From NCBI RefSeq assembly GCF_001269925.1, contig NZ_LHVO01000051.1:1-64000 (forward strand): a stretch of DNA of 64,000 nucleotides. The letters are read 5' to 3'. The notes under the pieces are model-generated. The model saw nothing but the letters and a program-made list of their open reading frames with translations, was not told the origin of the DNA and made no database searches. Source of the stretch: Pseudomonas sp. MIACH. Lineage in GTDB: Bacteria > Pseudomonadota > Gammaproteobacteria > Pseudomonadales > Pseudomonadaceae. How positions within the stretch are numbered: the stretch's first letter is position 1; the number at the start of each line of letters is the position of its first letter. The position numbers were made by a program, and so were the translations under genes. Below, in pieces: positions 54,790 to 63,093 of the stretch.

Positions 54790-57700
54790 TTACGGTGCGG
54801 GAATTAACCCCACTTCAGCCCGCAACGCTTCGATCAATGTGTTTTCGTAGCTGAAGCGCTGGCCTTGCATCGGCGCCCAGCGGTCGACATAAAACAGCCC
54901 ATCGTGATCGATCTTGATCGGTGTCGACACGATCTCTCCACTGCGGGAGCGATGCAGCAGGTTGTTCTGTGACGGCGACGGGCGTTCGATCAGGAACAGG
55001 CCCGGTCGATTCAAGCGTGACCTGTCTACCGGCACGAAAGGCGCGGGCGCTTGGATACCGGCGACGCCGGCGTCGAGGGTGAAGTCGCTGCGCAGGGCTC
55101 TCCTGTAGGGGCTCATCCCCTCGGCAAATGACTCCCAGGTGCCCGGGCGAATGTTCTGGGCCAGTGCCGGGGCGGTGTCCCTGACATGCAGGCTGACCGC
55201 GCCTTGCAGTTCCGCCAGGCCGGGTACCCCCAGGTGCGTGTTGGTGTGGGCGCTGCCAACGAAGGCGACCCATTTATGAGGTCCGTGCGCCGCCTGGTCG
55301 GCCGCGATGACCTTGGACGCAAAGTAGCTGAACATCTGGTTGCGGGACACGTCTGTGTCCCCGAGCCCCTTGACGTAGTAACTGGCGGTGCAATCCAGGG
55401 CGCGGATGCGCAGGCCGTGCCTGGCTGCCACCTGGACAACTTCTGTATAGGTATCGCTGCCTTTGTAGCCGTGCATATGACCCTGATCCAGCTGTGTGAG
55501 GTAGCGCTTGAGGTCGTCCGGAAGCCGTTGCGTACTCAAGAACAGGTCCAGTTGTGCCTGGTGCATATCGGTCAGCAGGTGCTCCACGTACAACGTCTTG
55601 AATTCCAGCGCCTTGAGGTTCCTCATAAAGTCGCGCAGCCATCGCTTGCTGGATTGAGCGTTATGCCCTTCTCCGAGTACCAGCCCGGCAAAGTCGCTCT
55701 GGTGGATGTTCTCCAGGAACGCCTCCGGCGTCTTTGCTGTGGCCAGGGAGGAGGGGGCGGGCCTGGTGGGCGGCACGTGGTTGGCCAAGTAATTTTGCGC
55801 ATCCGTACTTAAGCGATGCCTGGCATTCTGGAACGCCAGGAACGCTTCGGTATGGGCCGGATTCTGCGGAACATAGCGAGTGTCGAGCCCATGCGGCGCC
55901 GCCGCCTGGCGGGTGATGCTGTCATGTAGCGCGGGGGCAATGTCGTATTCGCTGTAGTGCGTCACCGCGTCCGCCACCGCGCTGGACACCGCTGCAGCCT
56001 TGGGCGCTGTGTACGGGGTCTGCAGGGTCAGGCGGTAATCGCCCTTGGCCAGCGAGTCACCGGCAATGGCGCCCGGTGTGTCGAGCCACAGGCCGACGGG
56101 CTGATCCGCGCCCACATCCACCACGCGCAGTGCGACGGCGTCCTGCAGGTCTGCCAGGCCAGGGGTGCCCTCGAACGTGCGCAGGCGGGAATGATCCACC
56201 AGGGCTACCCAGCGTTCACCCTGCTCGTTGAGGGCATCGGCCTCGATGACCTTGTGAGAGTAGAAATTCCTCACACTGTTGCTGCGTGGCAGGGTCGGTG
56301 GGGTGTCGCCCACCTGCAGGGCATCGTCCAGCAGGTAAGAGGTGGAGGCGTCAAGGGCCCTGACCTTCATACCCTTCTCCTGGGCCTTGCGCACCAGGCT
56401 GACGTAGGAATACTCGGCGTTCTCGGCAAAGCCCAAGGCTTTATCCACAGCCTTGAGGTGCTTTTCGATGTGTTGCCAGGATTTGCCGCTGTTGAGCTTC
56501 TGCAGTTTCGAGCGGAAGACATCGGTGGGCAGGTACTCGATATAGAGATGTTTGAAGCCTTTGCTGATCAGGGTGTCCATCTGGGTGATCAGCAGTTGTT
56601 TGCTGGCAATGGAGCCGGGTATCGCGCCAATCATCAGGTTCTTGTTGGCGCTGAAGGTGTCACTGGCGACGAGTTGCGAGAATGGCGTGCTGGCGTCTAC
56701 GGCCGAGGGTTCGGCACGCGCCGGCAGCGGGTCGAGGTGTTTGAAAAAATCCTCGGCGTCGGTAGCCAGGCGTTTGGCGTGCTGCAGGTAGGTTGTGCGC
56801 AGGGGTTGGAGGTCTTTGGCTGCGCTGGCAATCATCACGTCCCGAGAGCCGAAATCCCATTCAGACCGCAGCAGCATCCCTTCGCGCACCTCCGGGTTGA
56901 GGACCAACTCCAGTTTGCTGGCGTGCTTCGTCGGAACCTCATAAGGCATGAGCTGTTCCGGTGCCTCGGGCAATTTTTCATATTTGGGCGCGCCACCGGT
57001 AACCCCGGTACGGCGCCACACGCCTTGCGCATCGGGGGCTGCCACGCGCGTGGTGGAGACCAGCTTGCCGGTGGCCGGGTCGAGCCGGTAGAGCAAATAG
57101 CGGCCGATCGGATCCGGGGTGTTTTTCGCCCACAGGGCCTCACCGTCGAACAGCACGGGCTGCATGTTCTGCAGCGCCGGCGGCTTGGGTTGCAGGGGCT
57201 CGACCAGGTCCAACAGCTCGCTCGACGAGGCGCTGTTTTTAGCTGCCTGGCGCAAGCTCGGGCGTGCAAGCTGTTTGAGGGACGCGAGGGCCGGGCGCAG
57301 GTCGGTGAACGCCGCGCCGGCGCTGTTGAGCACGTAACCGATCAAGTGCTGCACGGCCGCTTCGTTGTCACCCTGCTGATAAGCGTGCAGAGCCAGCATG
57401 CTGTCCTTGAATGCCAACAGCATGCCCAGGCTCAGGCTGAGAGTCGGGAACGGCGCAGTGGCGATGGAGGTGACCCACTCCACGCAAGTCCAGAGAATGC
57501 CAGTGACCATTTGGGTGCGGTTGTTCGTGGTGCCCTCAACGTCGTCGATCTTGCGCTGCAATGGCATGTCATACAGGGCCCGGCGCAGATCCTGCAGCGG
57601 CGTTTGTTCGTGGGTCGAGTCATAGCGTGGCGGGCTGATGTCGGTTCGGTTCAGATCCTCGGGCAGCTGTGCCTTGGCGGCATCCAGGAAGGCACGCACC

Positions 57701-60528
57701 CTGACCTGGGATTGGATACCCACCCGCTGGGTGAAATAACCGACCATGCCGGGGACTTTTTTCAGCAGGTAGTTGAACTGCCGAGCCTCGCGAAAACTGA
57801 TGCCATCCGGTGCATTGGGGGTGTAGAGCAATGTCGGGAAATCGGTGTGACTGAAGAGGAAATTGCCCATTACCCATTCGCCGTCCAGCATCAGACGATG
57901 GATGGCATAAGTGGTGCGCGTGGAGGGCGCGGTCTCGCCCATGCTGGCGATACTGCGCTCCAGCCAGGCCCAATCAACCCCGGCGATCTCGCCCTGCAGG
58001 CGGCATTCAAGGCCGGCGTTCTGCATCTGGAGCTGAGTGATGGCCAGGGTCGCATTGCGTCGCAGGCCATAGTCCGCACTGCCGACGTTCAGCAGTTCAG
58101 CCTTGACCTTGTTGATGTAGCGTTGGCCGACCCAGGTGCCGGTCACCGAGCGCGCGACCATGAGCGCGCCCGTGGGCCCCGTGAGCGGGCTCAGGTCAAC
58201 ACCTTTCGGGCCTCTGAACTGCGCTGAGCGGGAGAATTTCTCGTCGAGAAAACCTACACCGTCGGCGTAACCGTCGCGGTACAGCTGCGTGTAGGTCAGG
58301 GGCTCAGGGGTCGATGAGCCAATCAATGCGGGGGGCGAGAAGGCCCACACGGTGTCGGGGTCCACATCGTTGCCCCTACGTCCCAACAGCAGGTTCAGGC
58401 GCTGTTTGGCCTGTTCATGCAGATAGTCGTTGAAGCTTTGGAACTTCGCGTCAGACAGCGGAAATTCATTGTAGGTGAGCTGCGCGCCCTCGCTGTCGTC
58501 CACCAGTTTCAATAGCTTCTGGCGGGTGTCGATGCTGGTGGAGCGGAACCAGTTCGGTGTGCTGAATTCATAGTCATCGACCCGTGTGGCCAGCACATGC
58601 TCCGCCATCGCCTTGAGGCACGCGGCGTGGCTGCCGATGTGGCCGAAGCTGATTTCTTTGTAGTCATGCGCGCGTGGCTCGATGCTCAAGCCGGTCAATA
58701 CGAGTTTCATTGCTCTGCGAAAACGCAGCGCGACCCGCTTGATCAGGTAGTCGGTGAGGGCGCCAGGCGGTTGTCGCGTGCCGCTGTCCAGGCTCCAGCC
58801 AAGGAGATGGTTCCGGCACTCGACCTCACTGTTGAAGGCCAGGAATTGCTGTTCCCGTGGCGCCTGTGGCGTGCACAGCAGCAGGCGGGTCACGGCGCCG
58901 CTGGCGTCGGTCTCGCGCAGCACCCACAGGTCCTGCAACTGCGCTTCGTGCAGCGACAGGGTCGCGGCGCTCAGGTGCGGGTCGCTGCCTTGGCGCAGAC
59001 GAGAGATCAGCCCGTAGTCTTCATCGCTGAGATGTCCCTGAAGCAAGGCGGTGTACGCCAGTGCGTTGATGCGTTGGTCGAGCATCCGCTCGATTGCCTG
59101 GCTGACAGCCGGTTTGGCATGCATCTGTTGTTGCAGGTCGGCGAACGCTATACGTGGCTGCAACGTGCTCAGCGTCTGCACCAGCCAGGTGGATGTCAGG
59201 TCCTGGTAGGCCTTGGGCAGTGGTGCGCCTTGATAGGTCAGCGTGGTTTTGCTCAGGAAGTCCGAGCCTGCCAGCGCGTCGCCGGTTTGCAGCCCACGCA
59301 GGGCCAGGTCGATCAGGGTGCGCTCGTGTTCGTATTCGCCGATGGGGGGGACGTAGCGCCGGGTGCTGATGACCAGGTCTTCCGGTGCCAGGTCGTGGAT
59401 GTCCAGTTCATCGCTCAAGCGTTCGAGCAACTGATAGCGGGCCAGGGCTTCAGGTGTGGTCACCGGGCTCAGCAGATCGAGCAGTTGTTGGCGAGCCTCG
59501 TTGTAACTTTCCAGGTGGGTGGCGAGCAGGGCGCGGCGGGTCTCGCTGGCGCTGCGATACCAGTCCGGCGCGCTCTGGCGCAGGTAGTGTTCCACCAGAA
59601 GCCGGGCGCGCCACGCCAAGCGTGCGCTGAAGTCCGGCAGGGCTGCGGTAATGGCACGGTCCAGCGCGTCGATCAGTTGCGTGGCGTCCTGCGCCGGATT
59701 GTCCTCCAGGCTCAGGGCTCGCTCGATGTCCAGCGTGCGCTTGTCGATCAGCGCGTTGTAGGTGTGTTCAAACAGCGGTTTGTCGTTGATCGGCGTCAGC
59801 ACCAGCGGCCAGATCGCCCCCGGCGTGATATCGCCATAGCGCGCGGGTAGCAGTTGCATAAAGGCGCGCCGTTGCTCGGCATCGTCCATCGCCTGCAGCC
59901 ACTGCGTGTTCAGCTGCGCCAGTGAGCCGAAGCACTCGATGCCACGCGCAGGGGTGTACAGCATCACTTCGCCTACCGGGTGCGTAGACGTCAGGTCGGT
60001 GACCTCCGGGCTGGATTTTTCCGTCAGCACAAAGGCGCCCGCCAGTTCGACGGTGCGTTGCTGGTAGAGAAAGCTCAACGCATACAAGCCTGGACGCAAC
60101 GTGCTGCCCAGTGGCACACGTTCAAGCATGGCTTGTTGCTGCGGATGCAGCAGGCGGTCCTCGGCACTGAGCGCCGTTTCGTTGGCCAGCGCCGTGTACC
60201 CGGCGTCAAACGTCATGAAGGATTTACGGGGTTTGCCATCGATTTGCTCATAGTGATCGAGGTGCTGCAAGTGGGCGTTCAGTGTGGTCTTGAGCGCCGT
60301 CACTTGGGTGGGCAGATTGCTCGACGTCAGCCCTTGATAGAGGGGCCGGCTCTTGGCCAGGAACTGCTGGCGATAACTCGCCAGGATCCGATTGGTTTTC
60401 TCCAGGTAGGCCAAGGCTGCGGACGGCGTGTGTTCGGGTAATAATGGCGATTCGACTTGGAGCAGATGATGCCCGATCTGATTGAGGTGACCTTTGATGC
60501 CTTCAAAGGTCTGGGGTGTGGTGCTCAC
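54790..60528 (-). CDS. Very large toxin-like protein with tandem TIKI/ChaN-like domains
   Basis: The 1912-residue product is a paralogue of the 1014-residue protein at 37096. A long helical N-terminal region (about 1-1050) is followed by a hydrophobic stretch ('TAPFPTLSLSLGMLLAFKDS'). A beta-rich segment ('YLLYRLDPATGKLVSTTRV') comes next, then two copies of a TIKI/ChaN-like domain, and a tail with 'FLIERP' and 'GLFYVDRW' like that of the paralogue. The first copy has GAIP (1301-1304) and DHSR (1445-1448) in place of GxxH. The second keeps both, GEGH (1619-1622) and GSAH (1758-1761), and may be an active metal-dependent hydrolase. GTG 60528 is chosen because GGAGAG lies seven bases upstream; ATG codons at 60543 and 60567 lack a site. 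Its target and secretion route are unknown. Confidence 0.78.
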   Translation of the reverse strand: MSTTPQTFEGIKGHLNQIGHHLLQVESPLLPEHTPSAALAYLEKTNRILASYRQQFLAKSRPLYQGLTSSNLPTQVTALKTTLNAHLQHLDHYEQIDGKPRKSFMTFDAGYTALANETALSAEDRLLHPQQQAMLERVPLGSTLRPGLYALSFLYQQRTVELAGAFVLTEKSSPEVTDLTSTHPVGEVMLYTPARGIECFGSLAQLNTQWLQAMDDAEQRRAFMQLLPARYGDITPGAIWPLVLTPINDKPLFEHTYNALIDKRTLDIERALSLEDNPAQDATQLIDALDRAITAALPDFSARLAWRARLLVEHYLRQSAPDWYRSASETRRALLATHLESYNEARQQLLDLLSPVTTPEALARYQLLERLSDELDIHDLAPEDLVISTRRYVPPIGEYEHERTLIDLALRGLQTGDALAGSDFLSKTTLTYQGAPLPKAYQDLTSTWLVQTLSTLQPRIAFADLQQQMHAKPAVSQAIERMLDQRINALAYTALLQGHLSDEDYGLISRLRQGSDPHLSAATLSLHEAQLQDLWVLRETDASGAVTRLLLCTPQAPREQQFLAFNSEVECRNHLLGWSLDSGTRQPPGALTDYLIKRVALRFRRAMKLVLTGLSIEPRAHDYKEISFGHIGSHAACLKAMAEHVLATRVDDYEFSTPNWFRSTSIDTRQKLLKLVDDSEGAQLTYNEFPLSDAKFQSFNDYLHEQAKQRLNLLLGRRGNDVDPDTVWAFSPPALIGSSTPEPLTYTQLYRDGYADGVGFLDEKFSRSAQFRGPKGVDLSPLTGPTGALMVARSVTGTWVGQRYINKVKAELLNVGSADYGLRRNATLAITQLQMQNAGLECRLQGEIAGVDWAWLERSIASMGETAPSTRTTYAIHRLMLDGEWVMGNFLFSHTDFPTLLYTPNAPDGISFREARQFNYLLKKVPGMVGYFTQRVGIQSQVRVRAFLDAAKAQLPEDLNRTDISPPRYDSTHEQTPLQDLRRALYDMPLQRKIDDVEGTTNNRTQMVTGILWTCVEWVTSIATAPFPTLSLSLGMLLAFKDSMLALHAYQQGDNEAAVQHLIGYVLNSAGAAFTDLRPALASLKQLARPSLRQAAKNSASSSELLDLVEPLQPKPPALQNMQPVLFDGEALWAKNTPDPIGRYLLYRLDPATGKLVSTTRVAAPDAQGVWRRTGVTGGAPKYEKLPEAPEQLMPYEVPTKHASKLELVLNPEVREGMLLRSEWDFGSRDVMIASAAKDLQPLRTTYLQHAKRLATDAEDFFKHLDPLPARAEPSAVDASTPFSQLVASDTFSANKNLMIGAIPGSIASKQLLITQMDTLISKGFKHLYIEYLPTDVFRSKLQKLNSGKSWQHIEKHLKAVDKALGFAENAEYSYVSLVRKAQEKGMKVRALDASTSYLLDDALQVGDTPPTLPRSNSVRNFYSHKVIEADALNEQGERWVALVDHSRLRTFEGTPGLADLQDAVALRVVDVGADQPVGLWLDTPGAIAGDSLAKGDYRLTLQTPYTAPKAAAVSSAVADAVTHYSEYDIAPALHDSITRQAAAPHGLDTRYVPQNPAHTEAFLAFQNARHRLSTDAQNYLANHVPPTRPAPSSLATAKTPEAFLENIHQSDFAGLVLGEGHNAQSSKRWLRDFMRNLKALEFKTLYVEHLLTDMHQAQLDLFLSTQRLPDDLKRYLTQLDQGHMHGYKGSDTYTEVVQVAARHGLRIRALDCTASYYVKGLGDTDVSRNQMFSYFASKVIAADQAAHGPHKWVAFVGSAHTNTHLGVPGLAELQGAVSLHVRDTAPALAQNIRPGTWESFAEGMSPYRRALRSDFTLDAGVAGIQAPAPFVPVDRSRLNRPGLFLIERPSPSQNNLLHRSRSGEIVSTPIKIDHDGLFYVDRWAPMQGQRFSYENTLIEALRAEVGLIPAP

Positions 60529-60540
60529 AGGTACGCTCTC

Positions 60541-60567
60541 CATGCTGTGGGTAAGAACCCTCAGCAT
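60541..60567 (-). promoter_or_regulatory. Hairpin just before the large toxin-like gene
   Basis: CATGCTG and CAGCATG (7 bp), one mismatch, then GGGT/ACCC around AAGA form a stable hairpin. On the mRNA its 3' arm abuts the GGAGAG ribosome site, so it may control translation or be a protein-binding dyad. Confidence 0.5.
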
Positions 60568-60840
60568 GCGCAGGCGTGCAGTTGACCAGGCGGTAGATAA
60601 ATAGCGCAGGCGGGTGCCGGCACTTCACGCAGACTTGCCCGGCGCCCATGGGGAGCGAGGTGCCATGAGCGCAGCGTGCGCTCGGAGATTTCCCACAAGT
60701 CTTTCGGGTTGTCCCTCGGAACTTGCCTCACTAATCTTCGCCGGTCGTTGTCCATTCAGCGACCGGGACTGCAAGCCCGCCGAAAGTATGTTGGAGCTCA
60801 TAAGCGCCGCTATAATCGTGGCGCTTTTCATGGTCATCGC
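60568..60840. other. Intergenic region with hairpins and a -10 box
   Basis: No gene is supported here. Two perfect 7-bp hairpins are visible (GAGCGCA/TGCGCTC at 60667-60683; CCGGTCG/CGACCGG at 60741-60766). A TATAAT at 60811-60816 could be the -10 box for the DUF6124-like gene, although no good -35 lies at the normal distance. Short open frames across the region show no recognised similarity. Confidence 0.5.
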
Positions 60841-60846
60841 TTTTAT

Positions 60847-60926
60847 GGTGGCTGTGTGCGGGAGACCTTTGGGTCTACCCGGGATGCTCCTTCCTTGGTC
60901 TTGCAGGCCCGCACACAGCTGCCACC
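60847..60926 (+). ncRNA. Candidate structured 5' UTR element
   Basis: GGTGGC (60847-60852) pairs with GCCACC (60921-60926), and TGTGTGCGGG (60853-60862) pairs with CCCGCACACA (60908-60917). This makes a 16-bp stem with one three-base bulge. Inside is a hairpin AGACC-TTTG-GGTCT (60863-60876) and about 30 further bases. The element lies between a possible -10 box and the DUF6124-like gene, so it would be in the leader of that mRNA. It could be a riboregulator, thermosensor or sRNA; nothing in the sequence decides this. Confidence 0.5.
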
Positions 60927-60976
60927 CATCATCTGCAAGTGATGTTGGTAGTTCCCATTATTTGAGGAGCATTACC

Positions 60977-61240
60977 ATGATCAAAGACAGTCCAAATCCC
61001 CCATCCGACACTCGAACCACCGACCACCTCTTCAGCGTACTTCCCCATCTGAACAGCGAAACCTTGCTCGCCAATGCATCCCAGGACCTGGCATCCGTGC
61101 AGGCGCTGGCGGGGACTCTGGCGTTTGACGTCGACGGCCCGCAGCGTGACGCGGTGCTGGGGATTTATCGGATGGTAGAGGGTATCCAGTTGATGGTGGA
61201 CCGGGTGCTGGATTTATCTGAGGTGCCTGCGCAGCCGTAA
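60977..61240 (+). CDS. DUF6124-like small protein
   Basis: The 87-residue product starts 'MIKDSPNPPSDTRTTDHLF' and has the segment 'TETLLA...A..DLASVQALAGTLAFDVDGPQR'-like sequence. This pattern is common in small Pseudomonas proteins grouped as DUF6124, which are often present in several copies per genome. There is no signal peptide; the C-terminal half is helical. TGAGGAG lies a few bases before the ATG. The function is unknown. It is preceded by the folded RNA element. Confidence 0.7.
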   Translation: MIKDSPNPPSDTRTTDHLFSVLPHLNSETLLANASQDLASVQALAGTLAFDVDGPQRDAVLGIYRMVEGIQLMVDRVLDLSEVPAQP

Positions 61241-61261
61241 TTCGGCGCCTATCAAGCCCAT

Positions 61262-61336
61262 TCGCGGGCAAGCCCACTCGCACATTTGAGCGCATTGCCA
61301 AGTCGGGCACCGATCAACAAGTGGGCTTGCCCGCGA
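61262..61336. repeat. REPIN-like inverted repeat
   Basis: Arms TCGCGGGCAAGCCCAC (61262-61277) and GTGGGCTTGCCCGCGA (61321-61336) are exact reverse complements. They lie in the gap between the convergent DUF6124-like gene and nagE. Confidence 0.8.
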
Positions 61337-61360
61337 TTGGCCGCGAAGGTCACCGCAGCT

Positions 61361-63067
61361 CTATACCCTGGCGCCGACGTCACGGCTACTGACCAACCGT
61401 TCCATTGCCTGCCCCAACCCCGAAGCCTGGCCACCCACCAACAGGTGCCAAACACCGCTATCCAGCTGGCTCACACCCTGGCATCCCAGCGCCGTCAACT
61501 GAGCTTCGGACACCAGCGAATCATCGCCCAACTCCACCCGCAGCCGCGTCATCGCCACCGCTTCCAGCTGCCGCACATTTCCCCGACCGCCCAGCGCGCT
61601 CAGCCATTGCTCGGCTTCCTGCACATTCACGGCGGCCAACTTATCCCCAGGTGCCACCGCCACTGGTGGGCTGGCCACAAACGATGGCATCGCCAACCGG
61701 ATCTCATCGGCAATGCTGTCCGCCAGCGGCCCGACCACCACCTGCAAACTTCCCCCATTGCCCGGCCGCACCACTGCCATTGCACCCAGGGCTTTCAACT
61801 CGGCATCCACCGCTTTGTTGCGGTCGACCATGTCCAAGCGCAGGCGCGTGGTACAGGCCCCCACACTGAGCAAATTGGCCGCACCGCCCAAGGCCCGGAT
61901 GTAAGCCGTGGCGCGCTGGTTATCGGTCATTACTTCAGCCTGTGCCACCTGGATATCCTCACGCCCCGGCGTTTTCAGGTTGAAGCGACGGATGCAGTAA
62001 CTGAAGACGCTGTAGTAGATCGCGGCATACGCCAGGCCCACCGGGATCACCAGCCAGCCGTTGGTGGACTTGCCCCAGCCCAGCACCATGTCGATAAACC
62101 CACCGGAGAACGTGAAGCCCAGGTGGATATTCAACATATTGGTCAGCGCCATGGACAGGCCGGTCAGCAACGCGTGGATCAGGTACAGGAACGGCGCCAG
62201 GAACATGAAGGCGAATTCAATCGGCTCGGTTACCCCAGTGAGGAACGAAGTCAGGGCCATCGACAGGAAAATCCCGCCCATCACCTTGCGCCGCTCCGGC
62301 AGGGCATTGCGGTACATCGCCAGGCAGGCGGCGGGCAGGCCGAAGAGCATCACCGGGAACATGCCGGTCATGAATTGGCCGCCTTTGGGGTCACCGGCAA
62401 AATAGCGGGTCAGGTCGCCGGTCACCACTGCACCCGTCACCGGGTCGGTGAAGGTGCCGAACACGAACCAGGCCATGTTGTTGAGGATGTGATGCAGGCC
62501 GGTGACGATCAGCAGGCGGTTGAATACACCGAAGACAAAGGCGCCGAAGCTGCCACTTTCCATCAGCAACACACCGAAGTTGTTGATGCCGTGTTGGATC
62601 GGCGGCCAGATCAGGCCAAAGATCACCCCCAGCGCCACCGCCGAGAATCCGGTGACAATCGGCACAAACCGCCGCCCGCCGAAGAACGCCAGGTACTCCG
62701 GCAGCTTGATGTCCTTGAAGCGGTTATACAGCGCACCAGCCATCAGGCCGCTGGCGATACCGGCGAGCATGCCCATGTTGATGCTGCTGTCCATCACCTT
62801 GAGGGTGGAGACCATCACCAGGTAGCCAATCGCCCCGGCCAGCCCGGCCGTGCCGTTGTTGTCGCGGGCGAAGCCCACGGCGATGCCGATGGCGAAGATC
62901 AGTGCCAGGTTGGCGAAGATCGCCTGGCCGGCATCGTGCATCACCGCGATGTTCAACAGGTCGGTGTCACCCAATCGCAGCAGCAGGCCGGCAATCGGCA
63001 AGATGGCGATGGGCAGCATCAGCGCGCGGCCCAGGCGTTGCAGCCCTTCGATAAAAAGTTGGTACAT
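61361..63067 (-). CDS. nagE: N-acetylglucosamine-specific PTS enzyme EIICB with extra EIIB-like domain
   Basis: NagE imports N-acetylglucosamine and phosphorylates it at carbon 6. The 568-residue protein has an EIIC membrane domain (about 1-370, with 'IVTGLHHILNN' and 'GVTEPIEFAFMF'), then an EIIB domain with Cys405 in 'SVGACTTRLRL'. A second EIIB-like domain follows in which the cysteine is replaced by Ala505 ('EAVAMTRLRVEL'). There is no EIIA domain; that function is in the neighbouring fusion protein. ATG 63067 follows AAGGAGA; the frame extends upstream without similarity. Confidence 0.93.
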   Translation of the reverse strand: MYQLFIEGLQRLGRALMLPIAILPIAGLLLRLGDTDLLNIAVMHDAGQAIFANLALIFAIGIAVGFARDNNGTAGLAGAIGYLVMVSTLKVMDSSINMGMLAGIASGLMAGALYNRFKDIKLPEYLAFFGGRRFVPIVTGFSAVALGVIFGLIWPPIQHGINNFGVLLMESGSFGAFVFGVFNRLLIVTGLHHILNNMAWFVFGTFTDPVTGAVVTGDLTRYFAGDPKGGQFMTGMFPVMLFGLPAACLAMYRNALPERRKVMGGIFLSMALTSFLTGVTEPIEFAFMFLAPFLYLIHALLTGLSMALTNMLNIHLGFTFSGGFIDMVLGWGKSTNGWLVIPVGLAYAAIYYSVFSYCIRRFNLKTPGREDIQVAQAEVMTDNQRATAYIRALGGAANLLSVGACTTRLRLDMVDRNKAVDAELKALGAMAVVRPGNGGSLQVVVGPLADSIADEIRLAMPSFVASPPVAVAPGDKLAAVNVQEAEQWLSALGGRGNVRQLEAVAMTRLRVELGDDSLVSEAQLTALGCQGVSQLDSGVWHLLVGGQASGLGQAMERLVSSRDVGARV

Positions 63068-63093
63068 GGCGGGTCTCCTTTTTCTTGTTGTTG

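Noticed and set aside
55957..58227. A 756-codon open frame on the plus strand inside the large toxin-like gene
   Set aside because: It is antisense to the minus-strand gene, has the low-complexity His/Gln/Val/Gly-rich composition of a shadow frame in G+C-rich DNA, and has no recognisable domain.
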